Positions 41,323 through 50,114 of a stretch of 64,000 bases of DNA are shown piece after piece. The position numbers were made by a program, and so were the translations under genes. The DNA comes from Bacillus thuringiensis (GTDB lineage Bacteria; Bacillota; Bacilli; Bacillales; Bacillaceae_G), in contig NZ_CP012099.1 of assembly GCF_001182785.1 (NCBI RefSeq), forward strand, positions 426,501 through 490,500, in the 5' to 3' direction. Every line of letters begins with the position of its first letter. The stretch's first letter is position 1. The notes under the pieces are model-generated. The model did no database searches and was not told the origin of the DNA. It saw nothing but the letters and a program-made list of their open reading frames with translations.

Positions 41323-42444
41323 TGTAATGTTTGCTGTTTTTGATAAGAAATCTTCTGTCGGATAGTAGCTGTTTTTTACAAGAACATTTGGTCCAAGACA
41401 TTTTACTGCAGGACAGTGACAGCTTAATGATTTTGCTGTTTTTGAAGCACTCCATTTGTCATATGCTTCTTGTAATGTGTTTGTTTGTATGTTTCCTAGA
41501 AGTGGAACATCACCAAAGTCCGTCACAATAATATTTCCATCGAAAATATTTACATTTAAACGAGAACGGCCATCTGGATCATTACGAACAGTGACATTTT
41601 TGCTCTCTTGTAATTTTTTAAATGTGGCAATGTCTCGCTCGTCATCGCTACAAGCATAGAAAGGTAACGTTCCAAATAACATCCATACATTTTCATCGCG
41701 AATTTCTAGTAAATGCTCAATTGCATTACGAATTTCAGCTTTTGTTAAAATCTCTAGATTACTCGCGAAGTCACTTGGATACATTGGGTGAACTTCATGA
41801 CGTTTACAGCCCATCTCTTCGACGATTTGACGGTGAATATGTTCAATATGTGGTAGAGTTCTTTTGTTTAACATTGTTTCGGCCGATACAAGTACACCTG
41901 CATCTGATAGAGCCTTACTATTTGTAATCATTCTTTCGAATAATTTTGCACGTTGTTCGTAAGTAGGTTTACGCTCCATCATTGCAAATCCGCCTTCAAC
42001 GAAGTCATCAATTGTTCCCCAGTTATGAGAGATATGCAACACGTCTAAATAAGGAATAATTTGTTCGTAACGTGCTAAATCTATAGTTAAGTTAGAGTTG
42101 ATTTGAGTGCGAACGCCTCGTTCATGGGCGTATTTTAAGAGTGGTGTTACATAGTTGTCGACGGATTTCTTTGAAAGCATAGGTTCTCCGCCAGTAATAC
42201 TTAAAGAACGTAAATGAGGAATCTCATCTAATCGTTTTAATAAAAGATCCATCGGAAGCGGATTTGGGTCTTTCGGCTGTAACGTGTAACCAACAGCGCA
42301 ATGCTCACAGCGCATATTGCATAACGTCGTCGTTGTAAATTCAACATTTGTTAATAGTAGTTTGCCGTACTCTTCAAGGTCCATATACGCTTCCCATGGA
42401 TCGTAAGAAGGAGTAATCGGCTTCATTTTTTGTGATATCGTCAT
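41317..42444 (-). CDS. yfkAB: Radical SAM protein YfkAB
   Basis: This 375-residue radical SAM enzyme has CNMRCEHC with cysteines 42, 46 and 49 binding the [4Fe-4S] cluster, then SITGGEPML as SAM-binding motif. A second cysteine cluster CHCPAVKC lies near the C-terminus and identifies the YfkAB subfamily (CxCxxxxC motif), implying an auxiliary iron-sulfur cluster. The substrate is unknown. It is a single uninterrupted gene here, although it was once split into yfkA and yfkB in B. subtilis. It is convergent with yfkD. Confidence 0.9.
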   Translation of the reverse strand: MTISQKMKPITPSYDPWEAYMDLEEYGKLLLTNVEFTTTTLCNMRCEHCAVGYTLQPKDPNPLPMDLLLKRLDEIPHLRSLSITGGEPMLSKKSVDNYVTPLLKYAHERGVRTQINSNLTIDLARYEQIIPYLDVLHISHNWGTIDDFVEGGFAMMERKPTYEQRAKLFERMITNSKALSDAGVLVSAETMLNKRTLPHIEHIHRQIVEEMGCKRHEVHPMYPSDFASNLEILTKAEIRNAIEHLLEIRDENVWMLFGTLPFYACSDDERDIATFKKLQESKNVTVRNDPDGRSRLNVNIFDGNIIVTDFGDVPLLGNIQTNTLQEAYDKWSASKTAKSLSCHCPAVKCLGPNVLVKNSYYPTEDFLSKTANITL

Positions 42445-42657
42445 ATGAAATACTCCTTTGACTATTGAAATAACAATTTGTCCATTCTCTATAATAGAAG
42501 AATATGTGCTTTTTATAAAGTGAAACTTTTTAGCGTGAAAAGAGAGAGGGCTTACATTATAGTGGAGGACTGTGACAAAATTGATGAAATTTCATGCCCA
42601 TAGCAATCATTTTTGCGGTATAATAAAAGCAACTCGAATTAAAAGGAGAGTGCCTTC

Positions 42658-42840
42658 ATGGGAAAAGCAATTCAAGATAAAGATACACAATTAGTATATT
42701 TAAAAGAGCGTTTAAATATGTTCATTGAAGTAATTGATACAATTGAACCTGAAGAAGTAGAATTAGAAGATGTAGATCGTCTTCTTGCAATGTTAGATGA
42801 ATTAGAATTAAAATGTGAGCAATTTAAAAAAGACGAATAA
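42658..42840 (+). CDS. yfjT: Small acidic protein, YfjT / SE1561 type
   Basis: This 60-residue protein is strongly acidic and helical: DKDTQLVYLKERLNMFIEVI followed by DTIEPEEVELEDVDRLLAML. The ATG follows AAAAGGAGAG. Position next to yfkAB and composition match B. subtilis yfjT and the SE1561 family. Function unknown. A terminator follows directly. Confidence 0.75.
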   Translation: MGKAIQDKDTQLVYLKERLNMFIEVIDTIEPEEVELEDVDRLLAMLDELELKCEQFKKDE

Positions 42841-42848
42841 TATATTAA

Positions 42849-42884
42849 AAAGGCTGCCAATTCCAATTTGGTAGCCTTTTTCTG
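42849..42884 (+). terminator. Terminator of yfjT
   Basis: AAAAAGGCTgCCAa pairs with TGGtAGCCTTTTT, followed by CTG. Confidence 0.75.
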
Positions 42885-43046
42885 TGCGGATAATAGAAGG
42901 ACGATAGAAAAAGAGGTATAATCAAGTTGTGAAAAATTTCATTTATGCTTTAATAGCGTGAAACAAATAAAAAGCTAAAGAGCATAACAATGGAATTTTC
43001 AGCTCATAACGTTTTGGTAGCGTTCACAATTGAGGGGGAAGTAACA

Positions 43047-44567
43047 ATGGAAAAGCTTCAAGAAAGCATGTATCAACTAATTGTTGAAACGTCAACGAAC
43101 TTACCGAAAGATGTTCGTCGTGCGATTCAACAAGCGAAAGAGCGAGAAAATGCAGGGACTCGTTCTGCGATGGCACTTGGCACAATTACAAATAATATTA
43201 AAATGGCTGATGATAACATCTCACCGATTTGCCAAGATACAGGGATGCCAACGTTTAAAATTTATACACCAGTTGGTGTGAATCAATTAAAGTTGAAGGA
43301 AGCTATCTATAATGCGCTTGAGCGGGCGACAAAAGATGGTAAACTTCGTCCAAATTCTGTTGACTCTCTTTTTGGAGACAATAGTGGAAATAATTTAGGA
43401 CCAGGTACACCGGTTATTAAGTTTGAACAATGGGAAAAAGATTATATTGATGCACGTTTAATCCTAAAAGGTGGTGGCTGTGAGAATAAAAATATTCAAT
43501 ATAGCTTACCGTGTGAACTAGAAGGACTTGGACGAGCTGGCCGTGATTTAGAAGGAATTCGTAAATGCCTTCTTCATGCAGTATACCAAGCACAAGGTCA
43601 AGGATGTAGTGCTGGTGTAATTGGTGTTGGTATCGGGGGAGACCGCACATCAGGTTATGAATTAGCCAAAAATCAATTATTCCGTACATTAGATGATGTC
43701 AATCCAGTACCAGAGTTACAACAACTTGAAGAGTACGTATTAGAAAATGCGAATAAGCTTGGCATTGGTACAATGGGATTTGGTGGAGAAACAACTTTAC
43801 TGGGCTGTAAAATTGGCGTGTATAACCGCCTGCCGGCTAGCTTCTACGTATCTGTGGCGTATAATTGCTGGGCATATCGCCGCCTAGGTGTAACAATCCA
43901 TCCTGAAACAGGTGAAATTATGGATTGGTTATATCAAGAAGGTGAAGATACACTTCAGCATGAAGCACAAGAAAAAACAGAGCAACGTGAGATTGTATTA
44001 CAAGCACCAATTACAGAAGAGCAAATTCGTGGACTTCGCGTTGGTGATGTTGTAACAATTAATGGCATGATGTATACAGGTCGTGACGCAATCCATAAGC
44101 ATTTAATGGATAATGATTGTCCAGTAGATTTAAATGGACAAATTATTTACCACTGTGGTCCAGTTGTTGTGAAAGATGACAATGACAATTGGCAAATTAA
44201 AGCGGCAGGTCCAACGACAAGTATTCGTGAAGAACCGTACCAAGGCGATATTATGAAGAAATTTGGTATTCGCGCTGTTATTGGAAAAGGCGGTATGGGT
44301 GCGAAAACATTAGCGGCTTTAGAAGAACACGGCGGCGTGTACTTAAACGCAATTGGCGGTGCGGCGCAATATTATGCTGAATGTATTAAAGAAGTGAAAG
44401 ATGTTGATTTCTTACAATTTGGTATTCCAGAAGCAATGTGGCATTTACGCATTGAAGGTTTTAAAGCAGTTGTAACGATGGACTCTCATGGTAATAGTTT
44501 ACATGCAGATGTTGATAAAACATCACTTGAAAAATTAGCGAGCTTTAAAGAGCCGGTATTTAAATAA
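43047..44567 (+). CDS. fumA: Fumarate hydratase, class I (Fe-S)
   Basis: This 506-residue enzyme interconverts fumarate and malate. The start at 43047 (MEKLQESMYQ) follows GAGGGGGAAGTAAC; an upstream in-frame ATG lacks an RBS. The N-terminal alpha domain (to about 300) has ICQDTGMPTF, GGGCENKNIQYSLP and GMGFGGETTLLGCK, containing the three cysteines of the [4Fe-4S] cluster. The C-terminal beta domain (about 330-500) has GKGGMGAKTLAAL and GAAQYYAECIK. The subunits, separate in some species, are joined here. It lies between yfjT and pdaA, where B. subtilis has other genes. Confidence 0.92.
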   Translation: MEKLQESMYQLIVETSTNLPKDVRRAIQQAKERENAGTRSAMALGTITNNIKMADDNISPICQDTGMPTFKIYTPVGVNQLKLKEAIYNALERATKDGKLRPNSVDSLFGDNSGNNLGPGTPVIKFEQWEKDYIDARLILKGGGCENKNIQYSLPCELEGLGRAGRDLEGIRKCLLHAVYQAQGQGCSAGVIGVGIGGDRTSGYELAKNQLFRTLDDVNPVPELQQLEEYVLENANKLGIGTMGFGGETTLLGCKIGVYNRLPASFYVSVAYNCWAYRRLGVTIHPETGEIMDWLYQEGEDTLQHEAQEKTEQREIVLQAPITEEQIRGLRVGDVVTINGMMYTGRDAIHKHLMDNDCPVDLNGQIIYHCGPVVVKDDNDNWQIKAAGPTTSIREEPYQGDIMKKFGIRAVIGKGGMGAKTLAALEEHGGVYLNAIGGAAQYYAECIKEVKDVDFLQFGIPEAMWHLRIEGFKAVVTMDSHGNSLHADVDKTSLEKLASFKEPVFK

Positions 44568-44569
44568 AC

Positions 44570-44605
44570 AAAAATGCATCTCGAATCTTTCGAGATGCAT
44601 TTTTT
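44570..44605 (+). terminator. Terminator of the fumarase gene
   Basis: AAAATGCATCTCGAA pairs with TTCGAGATGCATTTT, followed by TTGG. Confidence 0.9.
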
Positions 44606-44692
44606 GGTATATATAGAAAAACATGCACAGCATGAAAGTAAGTAAGTAAACAGAAACTACAGGTACGATTATATATGGAAAGGAGACTATTT

Positions 44693-45475
44693 ATGAAATA
44701 TAAATGGTTGTATATCGGTCTCATTTTTTCAATTATGATGGCACTTGTTCCAGTTTCGGCATTGGCTTATACAAATACTCCACATAACTGGGGAATCCCG
44801 CGTCCTAAAAATGAAACAGTACCAGATGCAGGAAAGTTATATACGGATTTACTGCAAAAAAATGGTGGGTTTTATTTAGGAGATACGAAGAAAAAAGATA
44901 TTTATTTAACATTTGATAATGGATATGAGAATGGATACACAGGCAAAATCTTAGATGTATTAAAAGAGAAAAAAGTACCAGCAACTTTCTTTGTAACGGG
45001 GCATTACATTAAAACACAAAAAGATTTATTGTTAAGAATGAAGGATGAAGGACACATTATTGGAAATCATTCTTGGAGTCATCCTGATTTTACAGCGGTA
45101 AATGATGAGAAGCTTCGTGAAGAATTAACGAGTGTAACGGAAGAAATTAAAAAAGTAACTGGGCAAAAAGAAGTGAAATATGTACGTCCTCCGCGCGGCG
45201 TATTTAGTGAAAGAACGTTAGCTCTTACGAAAGAAATGGGCTACTATAATGTATTTTGGTCACTTGCATTTTTGGATTGGAAAGTGGATCAGCAAAGAGG
45301 ATGGCAATATGCACATAATAATGTTATGACGATGATTCATCCAGGATCTGTTTTATTACTTCATGCAATATCAAAAGATAATGCAGAAGCACTTGCGAAA
45401 ATCATTGATGATTTGCGCGAGAAAGGGTATCATTTTAAAAGTCTAGATGACTTAGTAAAAAGCAATCAACCGTAA
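44693..45475 (+). CDS. pdaA: Peptidoglycan delta-lactam deacetylase PdaA
   Basis: This 260-residue exported polysaccharide deacetylase (CE4) starts at 44693 behind AAAGGAGA and has a signal peptide ending ALA near residue 26. Motifs are IYLTFDNGYENGYT (metal Asp), FVTGHYI, GHIIGNHSWSHPDF (metal His pair) and VRPPRG. TFDNGY in place of TFDDGP is typical of PdaA, which deacetylates MurNAc to make muramic delta-lactam in spore cortex. Expression in the forespore would be expected from the family. It has its own terminator. Confidence 0.92.
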   Translation: MKYKWLYIGLIFSIMMALVPVSALAYTNTPHNWGIPRPKNETVPDAGKLYTDLLQKNGGFYLGDTKKKDIYLTFDNGYENGYTGKILDVLKEKKVPATFFVTGHYIKTQKDLLLRMKDEGHIIGNHSWSHPDFTAVNDEKLREELTSVTEEIKKVTGQKEVKYVRPPRGVFSERTLALTKEMGYYNVFWSLAFLDWKVDQQRGWQYAHNNVMTMIHPGSVLLLHAISKDNAEALAKIIDDLREKGYHFKSLDDLVKSNQP

Positions 45476-45497
45476 GCATGTATGCTTACGGTTTTCT
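45469..45497 (+). terminator. Terminator of pdaA
   Basis: ACCGTAAGCAT and ATGCTTACGGT stem around GT, overlapping the stop codon, followed by TTTC. Confidence 0.8.
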
Positions 45498-45534
45498 CAT
45501 GCTATAATGATGTGTAAAAAGGATGGGGAAACGT

Positions 45535-46398
45535 ATGTGGAGCGAACATGTTACGTTAGAGTATCCGTATCATTTTGAAGAAGTATTAAAACGTTTATCT
45601 TTTGATCCTCTTAACGTCATTCAATTAGATGAGAAAGTCATTTATATCCCGCTTTGTATAGACGAGGAACAGGTTATTGTTCGCTTACAAGGGATTGGTA
45701 CTGTTCAAAATCCACAGTTTTGGATTTCTAGTCAGACAGGAAATCCGGAGAAAGTCATGAAACGAATGAGGGACATTTTTCATTGGAATGAACCGTTTCA
45801 AGATATACAAAATCATTTTTTAAACACATCATTACGTCCACTATTTGAAACATATGCTTATACTCCAATTATTTTAGAATTTGATTATTTTGCTTGTCTT
45901 CTTCGCTGTATCATTCATCAACAAATAAATTTGAAATTTGCTACTGTGTTAACAGAACAATTTGTGAAACGGTATGGAACAGAAAAGAACGGTGTATTCT
46001 TTTTCCCGACTCCGGAAATAGTAGCAAATATTTCAATTGAAGAATTGAGAGAGCAGAAGTTTAGTCAGCGAAAGGCTGAATATATAGTAGGATTAGGTCG
46101 AAGTATTGTCAGTGGTACATTAAATTTAGCGAGTATAGAAAATGGGACGGAAGAAGAGGTTGGGGCACAATTGTTGCCAATTAGGGGAATTGGTGCATGG
46201 ACAGTGCAAAACTTTTTAATGTTTGGGCTTGGACGGAAAAATATGTTCCCGAAAGTGGATATTGGGATTCAGCGTGCAGTGCAAGGTATATTTCAATTAG
46301 ATGATAAACCTGATGATGCATTTTTAGAAAAAGTGAAACAAGAGTGTGAACCATACTGCAGTTATGCAGCGTTATATTTATGGAAAAGTATAGAGTAG
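45535..46398 (+). CDS. yfjP: DNA-3-methyladenine glycosylase, AlkA-like (YfjP)
   Basis: This 287-residue base-excision repair enzyme belongs to the HhH-GPD superfamily. The N-terminal domain is AlkA-like. The helix-hairpin-helix reads [20 protein letters not shown] near residue 220, with catalytic Asp in [12 protein letters not shown]. Start ATG 45535 (MWSEHVTL) is preceded by AAGGATGGGG; an ATG 12 bases earlier sits on the RBS. Eleven bases separate it from the methyltransferase gene, as in B. subtilis yfjP-yfjO. Confidence 0.88.
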   Translation: MWSEHVTLEYPYHFEEVLKRLSFDPLNVIQLDEKVIYIPLCIDEEQVIVRLQGIGTVQNPQFWISSQTGNPEKVMKRMRDIFHWNEPFQDIQNHFLNTSLRPLFETYAYTPIILEFDYFACLLRCIIHQQINLKFATVLTEQFVKRYGTEKNGVFFFPTPEIVANISIEELREQKFSQRKAEYIVGLGRSIVSGTLNLASIENGTEEEVGAQLLPIRGIGAWTVQNFLMFGLGRKNMFPKVDIGIQRAVQGIFQLDDKPDDAFLEKVKQECEPYCSYAALYLWKSIE

Positions 46399-46408
46399 AG
46401 GTGTAATA

Positions 46409-47788
46409 ATGATACAAAAGCAACACGAGAGTAAGTTGGAAGTTGGTCAAACGTTTCCTGTGACAATTAAACGTCTTGGGATTAACGGAGAAGGCGTTGG
46501 TTATTTTAAGAGACAAGTTGTTTTCATTCCAGGGGCATTACCAGGAGAAGAAGTTGTTGCAGAAACAACGAAAATTCAGCGTGGCTTCGCTGAAGCGAAA
46601 GTGAAAAAAGTTCGTAAAGCTTCACCGCATCGTGTGAAAGCACCGTGTCCAGTATATGAGGAGTGTGGCGGTTGTCAGCTGCAACATTTAGATTATAAAG
46701 AACAATTGAATCAAAAGCGTGATATCGTTGTACAAGCATTTGAGAAGTACATGAAAAACAGTATGGAAGAGAAAATTCGTCCAACGCTTGGCATGGAAAA
46801 TCCATGGCATTATCGTAATAAGAGTCAATTACAAGTGGGGCGTAAAGACGAAAAGGTTATTACAGGGCTATATAAACAAAACTCACATCAGTTAATTGAT
46901 ATTGCTCACTGTATGATTCAACATAAAGCAACGAATGAAGCGACAAAAGTTGTAAGACGTATTTTAGAAAAATTAAATGTTTCTATTTACAATGAGAAAA
47001 AACAAAAAGGTTTAGTACGCACAATTGTAACACGTACTGCAGTTCAAACAGGGGAAGTACAAGTTACACTTATTACAACAAAAGAAGAATTACCAAATAA
47101 AGAACAATTTATTGCAGAAGTACAAAAACAGATGCCAGCGGTTAAATCAATTATGCAAAATGTAAACTGGCGTAAAACATCTGTTATTTTTGGCGACAAA
47201 ACATTTAAATTAGCTGGAAAAGAAGTAATTCAAGAAACACTTGGTGATTTATCATTCGAATTATCAGCACGTGCATTCTTCCAGTTGAATCCAGAACAAA
47301 CTGTTGTTTTATATGATGAAGCGAAAAAAGCAGCTGCGTTAACAGGAAACGAGAAGATTGTGGATGCGTACTGTGGTGTTGGTACAATCGGTCTTTGGCT
47401 TGCAAATGATGCAGCGGAAGTACGTGGTATGGATGTAATTCCAGAAGCGATTGCAGATGCAAGAAAAAATGCGAAGCGTCACGGATTTACAAATACGAAA
47501 TATGAAGCAGGTAAAGCTGAACAATGGTTACCGAAATGGGTAAAAGAAGGATGGCGTCCAGATGTAATTGTTGTCGATCCACCACGTACAGGTTGCGATG
47601 ATAAATTACTGGAAACAATTTTAAAGGTGAAGCCGAAACAAGTTGTGTATGTGTCTTGTAATCCTTCTTCATTAGCACGTGATGTACAAGCATTAATGAA
47701 GAGCTATGAAGTGGAGTATGTGCAACCAGTTGATATGTTCCCGCATACTGCGCATGTTGAGAATGTAGTTAGATTAAAGTTGAAATAA
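46409..47788 (+). CDS. RNA m5U methyltransferase, TrmA/RlmCD family (YfjO-like)
   Basis: This 459-residue enzyme has an N-terminal TRAM domain ([20 protein letters not shown]). An iron-sulfur motif follows ([15 protein letters not shown] near residue 85, plus a further Cys in IAHCMIQ). The C-terminal Rossmann methyltransferase domain has [24 protein letters not shown] and the nucleophile region [13 protein letters not shown]. It methylates uridine C5 in rRNA or tRNA. B. cereus has two such paralogues, and synteny favours the YfjO type rather than the proven 23S enzyme YefA/RlmCD, so no symbol is given. Confidence 0.88.
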   Translation: MIQKQHESKLEVGQTFPVTIKRLGINGEGVGYFKRQVVFIPGALPGEEVVAETTKIQRGFAEAKVKKVRKASPHRVKAPCPVYEECGGCQLQHLDYKEQLNQKRDIVVQAFEKYMKNSMEEKIRPTLGMENPWHYRNKSQLQVGRKDEKVITGLYKQNSHQLIDIAHCMIQHKATNEATKVVRRILEKLNVSIYNEKKQKGLVRTIVTRTAVQTGEVQVTLITTKEELPNKEQFIAEVQKQMPAVKSIMQNVNWRKTSVIFGDKTFKLAGKEVIQETLGDLSFELSARAFFQLNPEQTVVLYDEAKKAAALTGNEKIVDAYCGVGTIGLWLANDAAEVRGMDVIPEAIADARKNAKRHGFTNTKYEAGKAEQWLPKWVKEGWRPDVIVVDPPRTGCDDKLLETILKVKPKQVVYVSCNPSSLARDVQALMKSYEVEYVQPVDMFPHTAHVENVVRLKLK

Positions 47789-47798
47789 GAAGGATTAG

Positions 47799-47837
47799 AA
47801 ATGTTGATGTAGTTAACTACATCAACATTTTTTTGTT
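47799..47837 (+). terminator. Terminator of the RNA methyltransferase gene
   Basis: AAATGTTGATGTAGT and ACTACATCAACATTT form a 15-bp stem around TA, followed by a T-run. Confidence 0.9.
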
Positions 47838-48037
47838 ATGTTAGCAGCTAAATCACCTTACGTAATCAACATACACACTTTCTGTATGGAGTATATGAAA
47901 TGTCTTTCTGCATTCGAAAAGAATTTGTAAAAATATACAGTATTCAGATTGTATAGACCACTTTGTATTAATAAATTACAATATGGATGTAACATAGCAA
48001 TTTTGCTATAGAAAATAAGCTAAAAGGGAGAAGATGT

Positions 48038-48931
48038 ATGAAAAAATGGTTGGCATTATTTGTTTTTGGGATGGTTTCTTTATTTGCAACTTCTGCACAT
48101 GCGGAATCATATGAAATAACAAAAACATTAAAAGTATATGAAAGCCGCAGTTTTAATTCGCCTGTGAAAAAAGAACTGCAGCCAGGAGAAAGGGTTTATG
48201 TTACAAATCAACATCCTAGTGGATGGTGGAAGATAAGTGGCGGATTTATTGCACCAGAGGGCGCGAAAGTAGAAATTAATCGAAATTTTGAAGCTTTTGA
48301 TTGGATTAATATGGACAGTGCGAAGTACGTATTTGGTCCTCAAACTGTTATTGCACGTGATGGTACACTAAGAGGTGAAATTTTGATTGATACATATTTG
48401 GGGCAGAAGTGGACAAGTGTAAATGGAATGCCACAAATAATGAAGCAGAATTTTGCAGCATACAGTAGCCCTGAAGCTAAAAATCCAGATGCTTGGTTCG
48501 CTCCACAAACGGTTAATATTTTGCAGACAAAAGAAAACGGTTGGTCTTTAATTAACACGTATTTAGGGCCAAAGTGGATTGTTCGTTATCCACACGTGGA
48601 ACATATTAATCGTGATTTTTATGCATACAATGAACCTAAGTACATGCATCACGGTGTGAAATTCTCAGCCCAATCTGTAAGAGTACTTCAACAAGGAGAA
48701 AATGGTTGGAAGAAAATTAAGGCTGGAGTTGGAGAAAAATGGATTGCGCCACAAGGATCTTATTACCATGTCCCAAATGTATTTACGGCATTTGATCAAC
48801 CTTTCGGTAGAGCAATCGGCACTTTTGCACCACAAACGGTATTTGTAGTTGAAGAATCTACAACGTCATTTGGTTGGTTGAAAATTAGAACATACTTAGG
48901 AGATTCCTGGATTCGAACGAATCGTAATTAG
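48038..48931 (+). CDS. Secreted protein with five SH3-like repeats
   Basis: This 297-residue protein has a signal peptide (1-22, ending AHA) and then about five imperfect repeats of 50-60 residues. Repeat landmarks are F-x-A-[YF], FAPQTV, NGW-x-x-I and TYLGxKWI; examples lie near residues 84, 138, 197 and 250. The first copy is shorter (LKVYESRSFNSPVKKELQPG). The pattern fits bacterial SH3/GW-like wall-binding modules, but no catalytic domain is attached. RBS AAAAGGGAGAAG. Likely extracellular or wall-associated; role unknown. Confidence 0.75.
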   Translation: MKKWLALFVFGMVSLFATSAHAESYEITKTLKVYESRSFNSPVKKELQPGERVYVTNQHPSGWWKISGGFIAPEGAKVEINRNFEAFDWINMDSAKYVFGPQTVIARDGTLRGEILIDTYLGQKWTSVNGMPQIMKQNFAAYSSPEAKNPDAWFAPQTVNILQTKENGWSLINTYLGPKWIVRYPHVEHINRDFYAYNEPKYMHHGVKFSAQSVRVLQQGENGWKKIKAGVGEKWIAPQGSYYHVPNVFTAFDQPFGRAIGTFAPQTVFVVEESTTSFGWLKIRTYLGDSWIRTNRN

Positions 48932-49045
48932 TAAATAGATTACTTTATTCCTTTTAGAATGAAGTAACAATATGTTATAGTTCCCTCATATGGAAAAGCT
49001 GTATGAGGGATTATATTTTTAGTCCATTAAGACAAGGAGAATACG

Positions 49046-49783
49046 ATGAATAATTATAAATTAACGATTCAGTACGACGGCGCACGTTTTAAAGGATGGC
49101 AACGTCTCGGTAATAACGATAATACGATTCAAGGAAAAATCGAAAGTGTCATATCTGAAATGGTCGGAAAAGAAATTGAAATTATCGGTTGTAGTAGAAC
49201 AGACGCTGGTGTACATGCTTTGAATCAAGTTGCTAACTTTCAAAGTGATGAGAAGTTAGTGGAACATAAAGTGAAAAAATATTTAAATCAATATTTACCC
49301 AATGATATTAGCATTACGGATGTGGAAGAAGTACATGATCGCTTCCATGCTCGTTACAACTCTAAAGCAAAAACATATCTGTATAAAATTTGGAATGAAG
49401 AGCATACAAATCCATTTATGCGTAAATACAGCATGCATGTGAATAAAAAATTAAATGTGAAAAGCATGAAAGCAGCTGCAAAACATTTAGTTGGTTCACA
49501 TGACTTTACTGCTTTTTCAAATGCGAAATCAAAGAAAAAATCTATGGTTCGAGAAGTATATACACTTGATGTGATGGAAGAGGCAGGGTTTGTACAAATT
49601 AGAGTAAGTGGTAACGGCTTCCTTCATAATATGGTAAGAAAAATTGTTGGGGCATTAATTGAAGTTGGATTAGGACAATTAGATGCTGAAGCAATTCCAA
49701 ACATTTTAGAAGAAAAGCAGCGCAATCAAATTAATTGTCTTGCTGAGGCAAGTGGATTGTATTTAGAGAATGTTGAGTTTTAA
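49046..49783 (+). CDS. truA: tRNA pseudouridine synthase A (second copy type)
   Basis: This 245-residue enzyme converts U38-40 of tRNA anticodon arms to pseudouridine. The catalytic Asp is D53 in CSRTDAGVHALNQVANF. Other TruA features are YDGARFKGWQR, YLYKIWN and GNGFLHNMVRKIVGALIEVG. B. cereus genomes carry two truA genes. This one is isolated from the ribosomal-protein region, so it is likely truA2. RBS ACAAGGAGAA. Confidence 0.9.
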   Translation: MNNYKLTIQYDGARFKGWQRLGNNDNTIQGKIESVISEMVGKEIEIIGCSRTDAGVHALNQVANFQSDEKLVEHKVKKYLNQYLPNDISITDVEEVHDRFHARYNSKAKTYLYKIWNEEHTNPFMRKYSMHVNKKLNVKSMKAAAKHLVGSHDFTAFSNAKSKKKSMVREVYTLDVMEEAGFVQIRVSGNGFLHNMVRKIVGALIEVGLGQLDAEAIPNILEEKQRNQINCLAEASGLYLENVEF

Positions 49784-49790
49784 TGGCAAA

Positions 49791-49823
49791 TAAAAAAATC
49801 GGGCTAAGTAGCTCGATTTTTTT
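49791..49823. terminator. Bidirectional terminator after truA
   Basis: AAAAAATCGgGCTA and TAGCtCGATTTTTT form a stem shared with the leftward 67-residue gene. Confidence 0.85.
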
Positions 49824-49827
49824 AGTA

Positions 49828-50031
49828 TTACGAAGATTTATCGTTTTTTATACGTAGCTTCAAATTCCAAAAAGCAGCAAGCATAATAGCTGCAAAGGAG
49901 CCAAAAATTGTTCCTAATAGCTTTGCATAAGGAGAGCTGCTTACATCGGCATTAATGAATAACATCATACAGAGCATGGCAGGGAAAAAGTATAAGTATT
50001 GTAATAACTTTAATTTTTTATCATTACCCAT
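49828..50031 (-). CDS. 67-residue membrane protein
   Basis: This small protein has two predicted membrane helices (YLYFFPAMLCMMLFINA and LGTIFGSFAAIMLAAFWNL) and charged ends. AAAGGGGC lies upstream of the ATG at 50031. The family is not recognised. It is separate from the sigma-54 activator gene, whose stop lies 83 bases further right, but the two could share a leftward transcript. Confidence 0.65.
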   Translation of the reverse strand: MGNDKKLKLLQYLYFFPAMLCMMLFINADVSSSPYAKLLGTIFGSFAAIMLAAFWNLKLRIKNDKSS

Positions 50032-50114
50032 ATATATAGCCCCTTTCTAGCATGTTATATGTTTATTATAACATATTTTACCAAGTTGTTTTTATACTTG
50101 GAGACATGTTTATT

